Below, in pieces: positions 1-7,516 of a stretch of DNA of 64,000 nucleotides. Source of the stretch: an uncultured Bacteroidales bacterium (GTDB taxonomy: Bacteria > Bacteroidota > Bacteroidia > Bacteroidales > Bacteroidaceae). The translations under genes were made by a program, and so were the position numbers. The stretch lies in contig CACYQI010000007.1 in assembly GCA_902776455.1 (NCBI GenBank), forward strand, positions 1 through 64,000, in the 5' to 3' direction. How positions within the stretch are numbered: the first letter of the stretch is position 1; every line of letters begins with the position of its first letter. The notes under the pieces are model-generated. The model saw only the letters and a program-made list of their open reading frames with translations, was not told where the DNA came from and did no database searches.

Positions 1-18
1 TCGGACGGGAGTCGGGAT

Positions 19-84
19 TTAGCTGTGCCTCGTTGGTGATTTAGGCGTGCCTAATTGCGCACTTAGGTTAACCTAATCGGCTGC
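19..84. repeat. 22-bp periodic array with TTAGG/CCTAA dyads (left edge)
   Basis: TTAG recurs at 19, 41 and 63, an exact 22-bp spacing. The second and third units carry the inverted motif TTAGG-4 nt-CCTAA, so each can form a small hairpin. The array probably continues beyond the left edge of the window. No function is evident. Confidence 0.6.
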
Positions 85-120
85 CGTGGCTGGCCTCTTT
101 CCTTCCTCTCATTCACGCTA

Positions 121-151
121 CAAAGGTACGAAAAAATCCCGAATTACGCAA
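121..151 (-). promoter_or_regulatory. Bacteroidetes promoter facing left
   Basis: On the minus strand the sequence reads TTG, 20 nt, TACCTTTG, a full match to the Bacteroidetes sigma consensus. Transcription would start near 114 and run left through the 22-bp array. No reading frame opens on that strand before the window ends, so the target lies outside or the transcript is non-coding. Confidence 0.6.
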
Positions 152-601
152 GCAAATCGGCAATTATTTTCACCCGAAATGGAAGTTTTTTTATTGCTTT
201 CAAGAGGAAAGATGGCTGGGTGTCCACTGTCCACTGTCCTCGGCCGTTTTATACATTTCCCCATTATCTCTTTTTATACCCTTATATTATATATAAATAT
301 AATATAAGAATTGAAACGATATAGGTGTGCAGTATCTTGTTTCTGACAGGAGACGGGGTACGGGGTACGCTTTATCATTTTACAGGCACTTATTCTCCGT
401 TTTTGATTTTTGTGTTCGGCACTCTCAGTCTCTTCGTCTGAGGTGCCCTTTTGTGTTGCCCTTGATTTCAGACAAAGGATCTGCTTTCTTGTCGGTGAAA
501 ACTATGTCCGCCTACTTGCTGTGAGGTTACCGAACTTTGCAAGGTAAACCTGTAAGCCAAAAGCGCAGGCATAGTAGAAACAAATTTAAAATTTCACTAA
601 C
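152..601. other. Gene-poor stretch before the mobile-element remnant
   Basis: No convincing gene is seen. The open frames here use atypical codons and match no family I know. A perfect duplicated heptamer GGGGTAC lies at 355-368; a similar motif in the opposite sense lies near 3780-3795, at the other end of the mobile-element genes. Confidence 0.4.
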
Positions 602-937
602 ATGAAAGTAAAAAATCAAAAGACCGCACAGGCAGCTGCCTTGAAGATTGCCTACAAAACTGTAACTCGAGTACTTAACTATTCCCACGAGCAACTCCGT
701 GAAAAAACGCGATGGGATTATAAAACACTTTGCAAGATACGCGATGGAAAGCTTGGAAAGAATAGCCCTGTAAAGCATTACCTCGATGTGTTAATGGAAA
801 TAATGACAAAAGCAATGGTTGAGAGCTTTGAGGAGGACGGAGCGACGAAAGCAATGCTCATTAAAAATGCTATGGCGGCAATAGGTTGTGAGCTCTGCCA
901 CCAGCACTATCCGAAGCTAACAAACGAGAGCAAGTAG
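602..937 (+). CDS. Small HTH-like protein of a mobile-element remnant
   Basis: This 111-residue protein is basic at the N-terminus and has a helix-turn-helix look around residues 29-50 (EQLREKTRWDYKTLCKIRDG), like the short DNA-binding proteins of integrative elements. It begins with ATG after an A-rich leader (cactaac). It is followed by a small ORF, a DUF3987-like gene and a primase on the same strand, so it probably belonged to the control or replication module of an element. There is no signal peptide or membrane segment. The exact family is not recognised; the DNA-binding role is inferred from the motif only. Confidence 0.6.
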   Translation: MKVKNQKTAQAAALKIAYKTVTRVLNYSHEQLREKTRWDYKTLCKIRDGKLGKNSPVKHYLDVLMEIMTKAMVESFEEDGATKAMLIKNAMAAIGCELCHQHYPKLTNESK

Positions 938-1035
938 GAAGTTTCGTGCCTAACGTCCTACCAATCGTTCCACTGCATTCCAAAACTTCCGACATTTGCT
1001 CCGTCAATCGCGAAAGACAAGCAAAATTAAGTATC

Positions 1036-1305
1036 ATGCATAACAATTCTTTCCGTGCCAAAGTCACAAGGTATGACGGCGGCACAATGGTTGTGCAACC
1101 GTACCAAGAAACAGGTTGCAAGCGTTACGAGCATATTCTCTCAACAGAATGTACTCAACTCCGACGTACGAAGCGTGAGTACATCGTAGTCTTCCGTTTC
1201 CCTCGTGTAAAAGGCATTCTTGCCGCTGCACGACTTCTCATCTGCGAGACTTCTCGCTTAGCAATTTTGATGTGTAACGAACATTTTAATCACTACGAAA
1301 GATGA
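1036..1305 (+). CDS. Small hypothetical protein coupled to the DUF3987-like gene
   Basis: This 89-residue basic protein ends in an ATGA overlap with the next gene at 1302, which points to translational coupling and supports it being real. An upstream GTG at 946 would add 30 residues without obvious gain; the ATG at 1036 is preferred. The central part (RRTKREYIVVFRFPRV) alternates basic and hydrophobic residues, but I recognise no domain. It lies within the mobile-element remnant. Confidence 0.45.
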   Translation: MHNNSFRAKVTRYDGGTMVVQPYQETGCKRYEHILSTECTQLRRTKREYIVVFRFPRVKGILAAARLLICETSRLAILMCNEHFNHYER

Positions 1306-2636
1306 AAAAGAATTGGATTCAAGTCAAGGACCTGACGGCAGCGGATTTCCCGGTTTCCGTCCGTCCGTTCTTCGTCAATGCGCAATCGGTTGGCGATGTC
1401 AACATTGGTGTGAAACTTGCCATCGTGGCGATAGTGTGCCTATGCGCACTGTCCCCGAGGCTTCGGGTGAAGTACCACTACGACTTTGGTCTTAGCATGC
1501 TTCTGCTGAACGCATTATGCATAGGACCGAGCGGTAAGGGCAAACGCATCATCGGGTTCATTGTGAACATGCTGATGAAGTACTTCTACGAAGCAGACGA
1601 CAAGGAGCGTCAGATTTACTCGAAGTGGAAGGATCGGAACAAGCGTCGGGCCAGCAATGCGAAGGGCGAAGAAGAGCCTGCGGTGGCAATACGATGCCTA
1701 CAAAAGTTCACGCTGCCCATCATCACGAAGTACGCCGACCTGATTCACAAGAAGTACGGCGACGTGCTGCCCTTCTTCCTTTTCGCTCCGGAGCTTGGTT
1801 CGTTCATCGAGAACCGCAGGGGCAGCGCCGATTTCAAGGGAGTGGCACGCACGGCCTACGACCTTGGCGAGACCTATCGCCGCGACACGCTCTACGACGG
1901 CGGGCACAACGCTGCTGTGGACATCAACTGGCTCTCCATCATCTGCGGACAGGAGACAGTCCTGCCCAAACTCATCGACAAGGAAGGCATCACTGCGGGC
2001 GACCCTTCGCGCAACATCCTCATCAAGATTGGCGAAGGCATTGGCGACCCAGCGCCCACGCTCAAGCCTTTCACCCAAGAGCAGAAGCAGACAATCGACG
2101 ACACCGTCCGCCGCCTTTGGCGCGAGACCTTCACCGACGACGACCAGCTCATGCCCACGCACGAAGTGGATATGTCGTGGCTCGACAAGGACGTGAAGTA
2201 CTGGTGCGACCGCCAGCGCGAAATCATCACCAAGTCGGGCAGCCGCGCTCACGACTCCTTCTATTCCCGTGCCAGCACCTCTGCATTCCGCCTTGCCACG
2301 GCGCTTTACCATCTCTGGGGAGAGGAGAAGACGAAGCAAAAGAACGTGCGCCGTTGCTACTACTACTTCGCGCAGTTCATCCTCGACGGCCTCATGGCGC
2401 AGTGGGGGCAGCAGTACGAAGCAGCCATGCCGAAGGAGAAGGAAACGGCCATTGCACGCCCGTCGCTCTACGACACCCTGGGCAAACGCTTCACGCGGAA
2501 GGAACTGGCAGAGAAGATTACGGAACTTGGCATCAACTCCGCTCCGCGCAAGTTCATCTACAAATGGATGACCGAGCGCAAGTGGATCTTCGAAGTGGAA
2601 GGACACCCCGACACCTACGAGAAAATCTACGAGTAA
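1302..2636 (+). CDS. DUF3987-like protein of a mobile element
   Basis: This 444-residue protein has a hydrophobic N-terminal third and a Walker A-like loop GPSGKGKR near residues 91-98. It resembles DUF3987 (primase-helicase-associated) proteins of Bacteroidetes integrative and transposable elements, which usually lie just before a CHC2 primase as here. The C-terminus is rich in charged helices and ends near a winged-helix-like KRFTRKELAEKI segment. An in-frame overlap with the previous small gene suggests one operon. It probably acts with the primase in replication of the element. Family assignment is tentative; the loop and the gene neighbourhood carry most of the weight. Confidence 0.5.
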   Translation: MKKNWIQVKDLTAADFPVSVRPFFVNAQSVGDVNIGVKLAIVAIVCLCALSPRLRVKYHYDFGLSMLLLNALCIGPSGKGKRIIGFIVNMLMKYFYEADDKERQIYSKWKDRNKRRASNAKGEEEPAVAIRCLQKFTLPIITKYADLIHKKYGDVLPFFLFAPELGSFIENRRGSADFKGVARTAYDLGETYRRDTLYDGGHNAAVDINWLSIICGQETVLPKLIDKEGITAGDPSRNILIKIGEGIGDPAPTLKPFTQEQKQTIDDTVRRLWRETFTDDDQLMPTHEVDMSWLDKDVKYWCDRQREIITKSGSRAHDSFYSRASTSAFRLATALYHLWGEEKTKQKNVRRCYYYFAQFILDGLMAQWGQQYEAAMPKEKETAIARPSLYDTLGKRFTRKELAEKITELGINSAPRKFIYKWMTERKWIFEVEGHPDTYEKIYE

Positions 2637-2759
2637 AAGGATATCCGTGTAAAAAAGTGTAAGGCGGTATGTTAAGATAACTTAAAAGCACCCGAAAAAG
2701 GCCATTTTATTGTCCGAGGCTAAAAAAAAACTTTTGAACATCAAAAAGCATAGAAAACG
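2637..2759. other. Short gap inside the mobile-element operon
   Basis: This is an AT-rich stretch of 123 nt with an A-rich run just before the primase start. No promoter motif or hairpin of note is seen. Confidence 0.4.
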
Positions 2760-3800
2760 ATGGAAAACTACGAACTTCAGAGACTCAGAAGTCTTCCGGT
2801 AGAAAGCGTAGCTGAAAGGCTGGGGCTTGCGGTGCTGCGTCACCGCAGCCTCTGCCCCTTCCACGAAGACCACAGACCCAGTCTCGCGTTCAACGTTGCC
2901 AAGAACAATTTCCACTGCTACGCCTGCGGAGCGCACGGCAATACCATCGACCTCGCCATGAAGCTCCTGAACCTGCCCTTCCTCGAAGCCTGCCGATGGC
3001 TTGCCGACGAGCACAACGTGATTCTGACGACATTCAAGCCGAGCGAAACGAAGCCGCCCAAGCCGTTTGATGCAAAGAAGTATGAAAAGTATTTCGAGCA
3101 TCCTTTCTTGAACGAGGAGGCACGTCATTTCCTCTTCGCGGAAAGGAAACTGGATGAGCGTGTAGTCCGTTGGTGCCGGCTCAATTCGTGGCACGACAGG
3201 AATGGCATCCCTTGGCTCCAAATACCTTATTACAATAGGGAAGGAAAACTCATAGGCGTTCAGAATAGGAACTTAGAGACCCCCTCTAATTCAAAGGCCC
3301 CCTCTAACTCCCCCTTAAAGGGGGAGAAAGCAGGCGAGGAAAGCCTCCCATCGGGGAAGTTTGAAGGGGGTCTTGGGGAAGTTTGGAGAGAGTCTTCTCC
3401 CCGCTTCCGTTTCCCTGCCGCCTCCCGATGCCGCATCTACGACCTCCCCGTCTTGAAGATGCTGCGCCCAGGGGAAGACCTCTACATCACCGAAGGAAGC
3501 AGCGACTGCTGGGCAATGCTCTCCGCTGGTAGAAAAGCCATTGCAATCCCCTCGGCAACACTGTTCAACAAAAAGGAATTCAAGGAAGAATTGCAGGCGG
3601 CACGTATTCTCGAAAACGGAAACAGCCTCCACATCTATCCCGACAAGGATGCCGCTGGCGAGAACCTTCATTACGAATTGCTTGCGTTCGCCAACGACAT
3701 GGGCATCAAGCTCGTCCGCCATGACCTGCCCGACGGCTGCAAGGACTTTGCCGACTATTGGGTGCAGCAAAGCGTCCACCGTACCCCCGTACCCTCCTAA
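2760..3800 (+). CDS. CHC2 zinc-finger/Toprim primase carrying an in-frame repeat insert
   Basis: This 346-residue DNA primase belongs to the mobilisable-element type. The CHC2 zinc finger is complete, with ligands Cys32, His35, Cys53 and Cys56 (LCPFHEDHRP ... FHCYACG). A Toprim-like domain follows, with YITEGSSD around Glu242 and the acidic YPDKDAAG. It would make RNA primers for replication of the element. Residues about 170-210 (3267-3389) are a translated copy of the G/C hairpin repeat found in gaps of this window; it sits between NRN and PRFRFP, where related primases appear to be contiguous. The last residues (VHRTPVPS) look abnormal and the end lies only a few bases from a truncated gene on the other strand, so the 3' end may have been cut at that junction. 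Whether it is still active is unknown. Confidence 0.8.
   Translation: MENYELQRLRSLPVESVAERLGLAVLRHRSLCPFHEDHRPSLAFNVAKNNFHCYACGAHGNTIDLAMKLLNLPFLEACRWLADEHNVILTTFKPSETKPPKPFDAKKYEKYFEHPFLNEEARHFLFAERKLDERVVRWCRLNSWHDRNGIPWLQIPYYNREGKLIGVQNRNLETPSNSKAPSNSPLKGEKAGEESLPSGKFEGGLGEVWRESSPRFRFPAASRCRIYDLPVLKMLRPGEDLYITEGSSDCWAMLSAGRKAIAIPSATLFNKKEFKEELQAARILENGNSLHIYPDKDAAGENLHYELLAFANDMGIKLVRHDLPDGCKDFADYWVQQSVHRTPVPS
3267..3389 (+). repeat. G/C hairpin repeat inserted in frame in the primase
   Basis: The segment contains CCCCCTCTAACTCCCCC, then TTAAAGGGGGAG, and a second arm with GGGGAAGTTTGAAGGGGG. Very similar strings occur between genes at 29716-29785 and 61922-62105. The insert leaves the reading frame open and adds about 41 residues. 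Confidence 0.7.
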
Positions 3801-3982
3801 AAACAGATGTCCACCTTCACGCGCTCCTCGTAGCGGATGAACGCGGTGACGTCCTCCACGCCAAAGACGTTCTGCAGGAGATCTGTCCAGAACATCTGCG
3901 ACTCGCTCTTCTCGTCGCCCTTGCCTTGCCAACGCTCGGCAAAGTCCGCAGCAGCGAGGGATATCTGTTTCTCTGTCTTCAT
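3797..3982 (-). pseudogene. Truncated 5' end of an MmeI-like restriction-modification gene
   Basis: The minus strand encodes about 61 residues beginning MKTEKQISLAAADFAERW and continuing with SQMFWTDLLQNVFGVED and FIRYEERVKVD. This is the typical N-terminal start of MmeI/type IIL restriction-methyltransferase proteins, which are normally 900 residues or more. The homology stops abruptly at VKVD, two residues before a stop codon, next to the primase 3' end. The methyltransferase and target-recognition domains are absent. A TATCTTTG promoter element lies just upstream on the same strand. It is a remnant, probably left when the adjacent element was inserted or a deletion removed the rest. Confidence 0.65.
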
Positions 3983-4006
3983 GGATGTAGAGAATGATTT
4001 TTGCCA

Positions 4007-4014
4007 CAAAGATA
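4007..4014 (-). promoter_or_regulatory. -7 element for the truncated MmeI-like gene
   Basis: TATCTTTG lies on the minus strand about 25 nt upstream of the ATG at 3982. A TTG lies upstream, but at 23 nt the spacing is longer than ideal. The start region of the truncated gene therefore appears to keep its promoter. Confidence 0.45.
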
Positions 4015-4088
4015 AGAATAAATTCCGAAAGATGGTGCAAAGACAGTGAAAAGCTGCTACATTATATATATATTAACACGACTTTGCA

Positions 4089-4118
4089 TTGCAGTTAGGG
4101 AAAAAAGTCGTATCTTTG
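4089..4118 (+). promoter_or_regulatory. Promoter of the LptF-like permease gene
   Basis: TTG (4089-4091), 19 nt, TATCTTTG (4111-4118). The start codon at 4140 lies about 15 nt after the predicted transcription start, and this places the true start downstream of the in-frame ATG at 4089. Confidence 0.75.
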
Positions 4119-4139
4119 TCCGCGATTATACGCACGAAG

Positions 4140-6080
4140 ATGAAGGTCATCAAGAAGCTCGACATCTATATCATCAAGGAGTTCCTGCTGCTTTTTGCTG
4201 GAACGTTCTTCATTTGCCTGTTCATCTTCGTCATGCAGTTCCTGTGGATGTGGATGAACAACCTCATCGGCAAGGGACTGACGATAGACCTCCTGGCAAA
4301 GTTCTTCTGGTATAGCAGCCTGACGCTCATCCCGCGGTCGGTGCCCTTGGCAGTCCTGCTGGCCAGTCTCATCACGTTTGGCAATCTGGGCGAGAACTTC
4401 GAGCTGCTCAGCATGAAGTCCGCCGGCATTCCGCTCATCCGCATCCTCATGCCGCTCATCATCGTGGCGGGCATCATCAGCGGAGGCAGCTTCTACTTCC
4501 AGAACATGGTAAGTCCGTTCGCCACGCGCGAGCTGTCGCGACTGGCATGGAGCATGAAGCAGAAAAGCCCCGAGCTGGAGATACCCGAAGGGGTGTTCTA
4601 CAGCGAGATACCCGGCTACAACCTCTACGTGGAGCACAAGGACCGCGAGACGGGCATGCTCTACGGCGTGATGATCTACACCAATGCCAACGGCTACAAC
4701 GACACGCAGATAGTGATGGCCGACAGCGGACGCATGCAGAGCACTGCCGACAAAATGCACCTCAAGCTGACGCTCTGGGGAGGCGAACGCTTCCGCAACA
4801 TGGACGCCCAGCACGGCTCGATGCTCCGGGCCAGTGTGCCCTACATGCGCGAGTCGTTCATCAAGGAGGAGGACTTCATTCCCTTCGACGGCAACTTCAA
4901 CCTGATGGATGCCGACCTCTTCTCGCACAACGCTCAGGCGAAAGACCTTGACGGCATTCAGCACAGCATTGACTCGCTCGACCATAAGGCCGACAGTGTG
5001 CGACATGCCATCTACGCGAGTCTGCTGCAATGGCACATGCGCAAGGACATCCCTCCCGGACGTACCGACTCTGCCAGCATAGTGGAACAGGCGCAGCAGA
5101 TGCCTCCCTTCGACTCGCTCTACATGGCTATGAACGACGAGGCACGCGTCAAGGCGTGGCGTACTGCCTTGAGCCGCGCCCAGACGATGCAGGCGGAGTG
5201 TGAGTTCCGCTCCATCGAGACGAGCGACAGAAACCTGAACCTCCGCAAGCACCGCATAGAGTGGTACAAGAAGTACACGCTGAGCCTGGCCTGCCTGCTC
5301 TTCTTCTTCATCGGAGCACCCTTGGGAGCCATCATCCGCAAGGGCGGACTGGGCGTGCCGGTCGTGGTCAGTGTCATCATCTTCATCTTTTACTACATCG
5401 TCAACCAGGCAGGCGAGAACAATGCCAAGGTGAACGTCTGGACAGTGGAAAGCGGCACTTGGCTCAGCTCGCTCGTGCTTCTCGCCACAGGCGTCTTCCT
5501 GACGCACAAGGCAAACAGCGACAGCGTGGTGTTCAACATCGAAGGCTACAAGAACTTCTTCATGCGACTGCTCGGTCTGCGAGCCAGCAGGAAGCTGAAC
5601 CGCAAGGAGGTCATCATCGACGACCCCGACTATGCTACCCTACCCCGTCGCCTCGCCGAGCTGTCGGAGTTCTGCATCGAATGCCGAAAGACAATGCATC
5701 TGCGTCGCATTCCCAACTACATCGACATCTTCTTCAGCGAAGGTCAGGACAAGCATGCAGTCATGCTCAGCGAGCGGGTGGAAGCACTCGTCGAGGAACT
5801 CCACAACAGTCGCGACAACGTGATAATCATGTACATCAACGAGTACCCGGTCATCAACCCGACTGCCCACACCAGGCCTTTCGACAGTCAGCGCCTGAAC
5901 ATGGCCTTCGGCATCTTCTTCCCCCTCGGACTGCTCGTGTATCTTCGCATCTGGCGCTACAGGCTCAGGCTTAGGCTCGACCTCAGGAACATAGAACGCA
6001 TCAACAACTTGATTTCAGAAAGAATCATAAAGACACACCCCGAAATAACGACATCCCGAAACAACGAAACAACGTTATAA
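4140..6080 (+). CDS. LptF/LptG-family permease (YjgP/YjgQ) with C-terminal extension
   Basis: This is an inner-membrane subunit of the Lpt exporter that extracts lipopolysaccharide and passes it to the periplasmic bridge. Three hydrophobic segments lie in the first 120 residues (FLLLFAGTFFICLFIFVMQFL first), then a periplasmic domain to about residue 395, then three more segments (YTLSLACLLFFFIGAPLGAII is the family signature). An extra 170-residue part with a further membrane segment (NMAFGIFFPLGLLVYL) follows; such extensions are common in one of the two Bacteroidetes LptF/G paralogues. The start at 4140 is chosen because the promoter overlaps the earlier ATG at 4089. ribBA follows on the same strand. 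A second, shorter LptG-like gene lies at 39571, so both permease subunits are in the window. Confidence 0.85.
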   Translation: MKVIKKLDIYIIKEFLLLFAGTFFICLFIFVMQFLWMWMNNLIGKGLTIDLLAKFFWYSSLTLIPRSVPLAVLLASLITFGNLGENFELLSMKSAGIPLIRILMPLIIVAGIISGGSFYFQNMVSPFATRELSRLAWSMKQKSPELEIPEGVFYSEIPGYNLYVEHKDRETGMLYGVMIYTNANGYNDTQIVMADSGRMQSTADKMHLKLTLWGGERFRNMDAQHGSMLRASVPYMRESFIKEEDFIPFDGNFNLMDADLFSHNAQAKDLDGIQHSIDSLDHKADSVRHAIYASLLQWHMRKDIPPGRTDSASIVEQAQQMPPFDSLYMAMNDEARVKAWRTALSRAQTMQAECEFRSIETSDRNLNLRKHRIEWYKKYTLSLACLLFFFIGAPLGAIIRKGGLGVPVVVSVIIFIFYYIVNQAGENNAKVNVWTVESGTWLSSLVLLATGVFLTHKANSDSVVFNIEGYKNFFMRLLGLRASRKLNRKEVIIDDPDYATLPRRLAELSEFCIECRKTMHLRRIPNYIDIFFSEGQDKHAVMLSERVEALVEELHNSRDNVIIMYINEYPVINPTAHTRPFDSQRLNMAFGIFFPLGLLVYLRIWRYRLRLRLDLRNIERINNLISERIIKTHPEITTSRNNETTL

Positions 6081-6152
6081 AGAAATAACGACATCTCGTC
6101 ATAACGAAATAACGTTATAACGTCATAACGAAACAATTATGAATTATGAATT
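6045..6152. repeat. 8-bp ATAACGNN array running into a heptamer at the ribBA start
   Basis: From about 6045 the sequence is built of 8-bp units ending in ATAACG (or ACAACG). It then passes into AATTATG units at 6135-6141 and 6142-6148. The ATG of the first heptamer is the start codon of ribBA. Similar 8-bp arrays precede gdhA and lptG. Confidence 0.65.
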
Positions 6153-7344
6153 AACCTTAAGCTCCATCGAAGCGGCGCTCGACGACTTCCGCCAGGGAAA
6201 GTTCGTCATCGTCGTTGATGATGAGGACCGCGAGAACGAAGGCGACTTCATCACGGCAGCCGAAATGATAACCCCCGAAAAGGTCAACTTCATGCTTCGC
6301 AACGGGCGTGGCGTGCTCTGTGCACCCATCACCATGCAACGCGCTGCAGAACTGGAACTCGACCATCAAGTGGCAGACAACACCAGCATGCTCGGCACGC
6401 CGTTCACCGTGACAGTCGATTTGCTAGAAGGTTGCACGACAGGCGTCAGCACGCACGACCGCGCTGCCACCATCCGCGCTCTTGCCGACCCCACACGCAA
6501 GCCGGAAGACTTCGGTCGTCCTGGTCACATCAATCCCCTCTATGCTCAGGACAAGGGCGTACTTCGCCGTGCAGGACACACCGAAGCGGCAGTTGACCTT
6601 GCCCGCCTCTCCGGCTTGCAGCCGGCAGCTGCCTTGATTGAAATCCTCAACGAGGACGGCACCATGGCGCGTATGCCGCAGCTCAAGGAAGTGGCTCGCG
6701 AGCACAATCTAAAGATTATCAGCATCCGCGACCTCATCGCCTATCGACTCAAGCAAGAGTCGCTCGTGGAGCGTGGCGTAGAAGCCGACATGCCGACAGC
6801 CGACGGACACTTCCACATCATCCCCTTCCGCCAGAAGAGCAACGGACTGGAACACGTCGTCCTCTACAAAGGCACATGGACAGAAGACGAACCCGTGCTG
6901 GTGCGCATGCACTCGAGCTGCATGACGGGCGACATCTTCGGCAGCCAGCGTTGCGACTGCGGCGAACAGCTCCACAAGTCGATGCGCATGATAGAGCAGG
7001 AAGGCAAAGGTCTCATCGTCTATCTCAGCCAGGAAGGACGCGGCATCGGCCTGATGAACAAGATAGCCGCCTACAAGCTACAGGAGCAAGGCGACGATAC
7101 CGTCGATGCCAACATCCACCTCGGCTTCCGTCCCGACGAACGCGAGTACGGCGTTGGTGCCCAGATACTTCGCGAAATGGGCGTCGGCAAGCTGAGGCTC
7201 ATTACGAACAACCCCGTCAAACGCGTCGGCCTCGAAAGCTACGGCCTTACCATCGTAGAGAATGTCCCCATCGTCGTGGAGCCAAACGACTACAACCGTC
7301 GCTACCTCGAGACAAAGAGGACACGCATGGGGCATAAGCTTTGA
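6139..7344 (+). CDS. ribBA: Bifunctional DHBP synthase/GTP cyclohydrolase II
   Basis: The protein makes the two starting compounds of riboflavin synthesis: 3,4-dihydroxy-2-butanone 4-phosphate from ribulose 5-phosphate (N-terminal half, about 1-205) and the pyrimidine from GTP (C-terminal half, about 206-401). [11 protein letters not shown] at 27-37 and [12 protein letters not shown] at 98-109 are the RibB active-site motifs. The zinc site of RibA is complete: Cys261, Cys272 and Cys274 in [15 protein letters not shown], and QEGRGIGL follows. The length of 401 is normal. The first residues MNYEL are encoded by a 7-bp repeat (AATTATG), so a repeat supplies the start codon. The stop codon is followed after two bases by another heptamer array. 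Confidence 0.95.
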   Translation: MNYELTLSSIEAALDDFRQGKFVIVVDDEDRENEGDFITAAEMITPEKVNFMLRNGRGVLCAPITMQRAAELELDHQVADNTSMLGTPFTVTVDLLEGCTTGVSTHDRAATIRALADPTRKPEDFGRPGHINPLYAQDKGVLRRAGHTEAAVDLARLSGLQPAAALIEILNEDGTMARMPQLKEVAREHNLKIISIRDLIAYRLKQESLVERGVEADMPTADGHFHIIPFRQKSNGLEHVVLYKGTWTEDEPVLVRMHSSCMTGDIFGSQRCDCGEQLHKSMRMIEQEGKGLIVYLSQEGRGIGLMNKIAAYKLQEQGDDTVDANIHLGFRPDEREYGVGAQILREMGVGKLRLITNNPVKRVGLESYGLTIVENVPIVVEPNDYNRRYLETKRTRMGHKL

Positions 7345-7346
7345 GA

Positions 7347-7374
7347 GTTGAAAATTGAAAATTGAAAGTTGAAA
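7347..7374. repeat. Heptamer array GTTGAAA/ATTGAAA after ribBA
   Basis: There are four 7-bp units (7347, 7354, 7361, 7368), beginning two bases after the ribBA stop codon. An identical arrangement of stop, GA, then GTTGAAA follows ruvA at 61889-61925. Confidence 0.7.
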
Positions 7375-7380
7375 ATTACC

Positions 7381-7473
7381 TAGGAAAGCCTAGGAATACC
7401 TAGGAAAGCCTAGAAACTCCTAGGAAAGCCTAGAAACTCCTAGGAAAGCCTAGAAACTCCTAGGAAAGCCTAG
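7381..7473. repeat. 10-bp phased array upstream of the aminotransferase
   Basis: Nine full 10-bp units alternate TAGGAAAGCC and TAGAAACTCC (one variant TAGGAATACC), and TAG begins each unit at 7381, 7391, 7401 and onward. Most of CCTAGG and CCTAG repeats every helical turn. It ends 43 bases before the aspC start, so it could bend DNA or bind a protein in phase. Confidence 0.75.
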
Positions 7474-7516
7474 CCCCCCAATAATTACCCAGAAAACCCA
7501 AGAAAAACCTACCACA

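Noticed and set aside
355-3795. GGGGTAC motifs at 355-368 and near 3780 as attachment sites
   Set aside because: They are inverted and imperfect, and no integrase is seen; kept only as a heptamer family.
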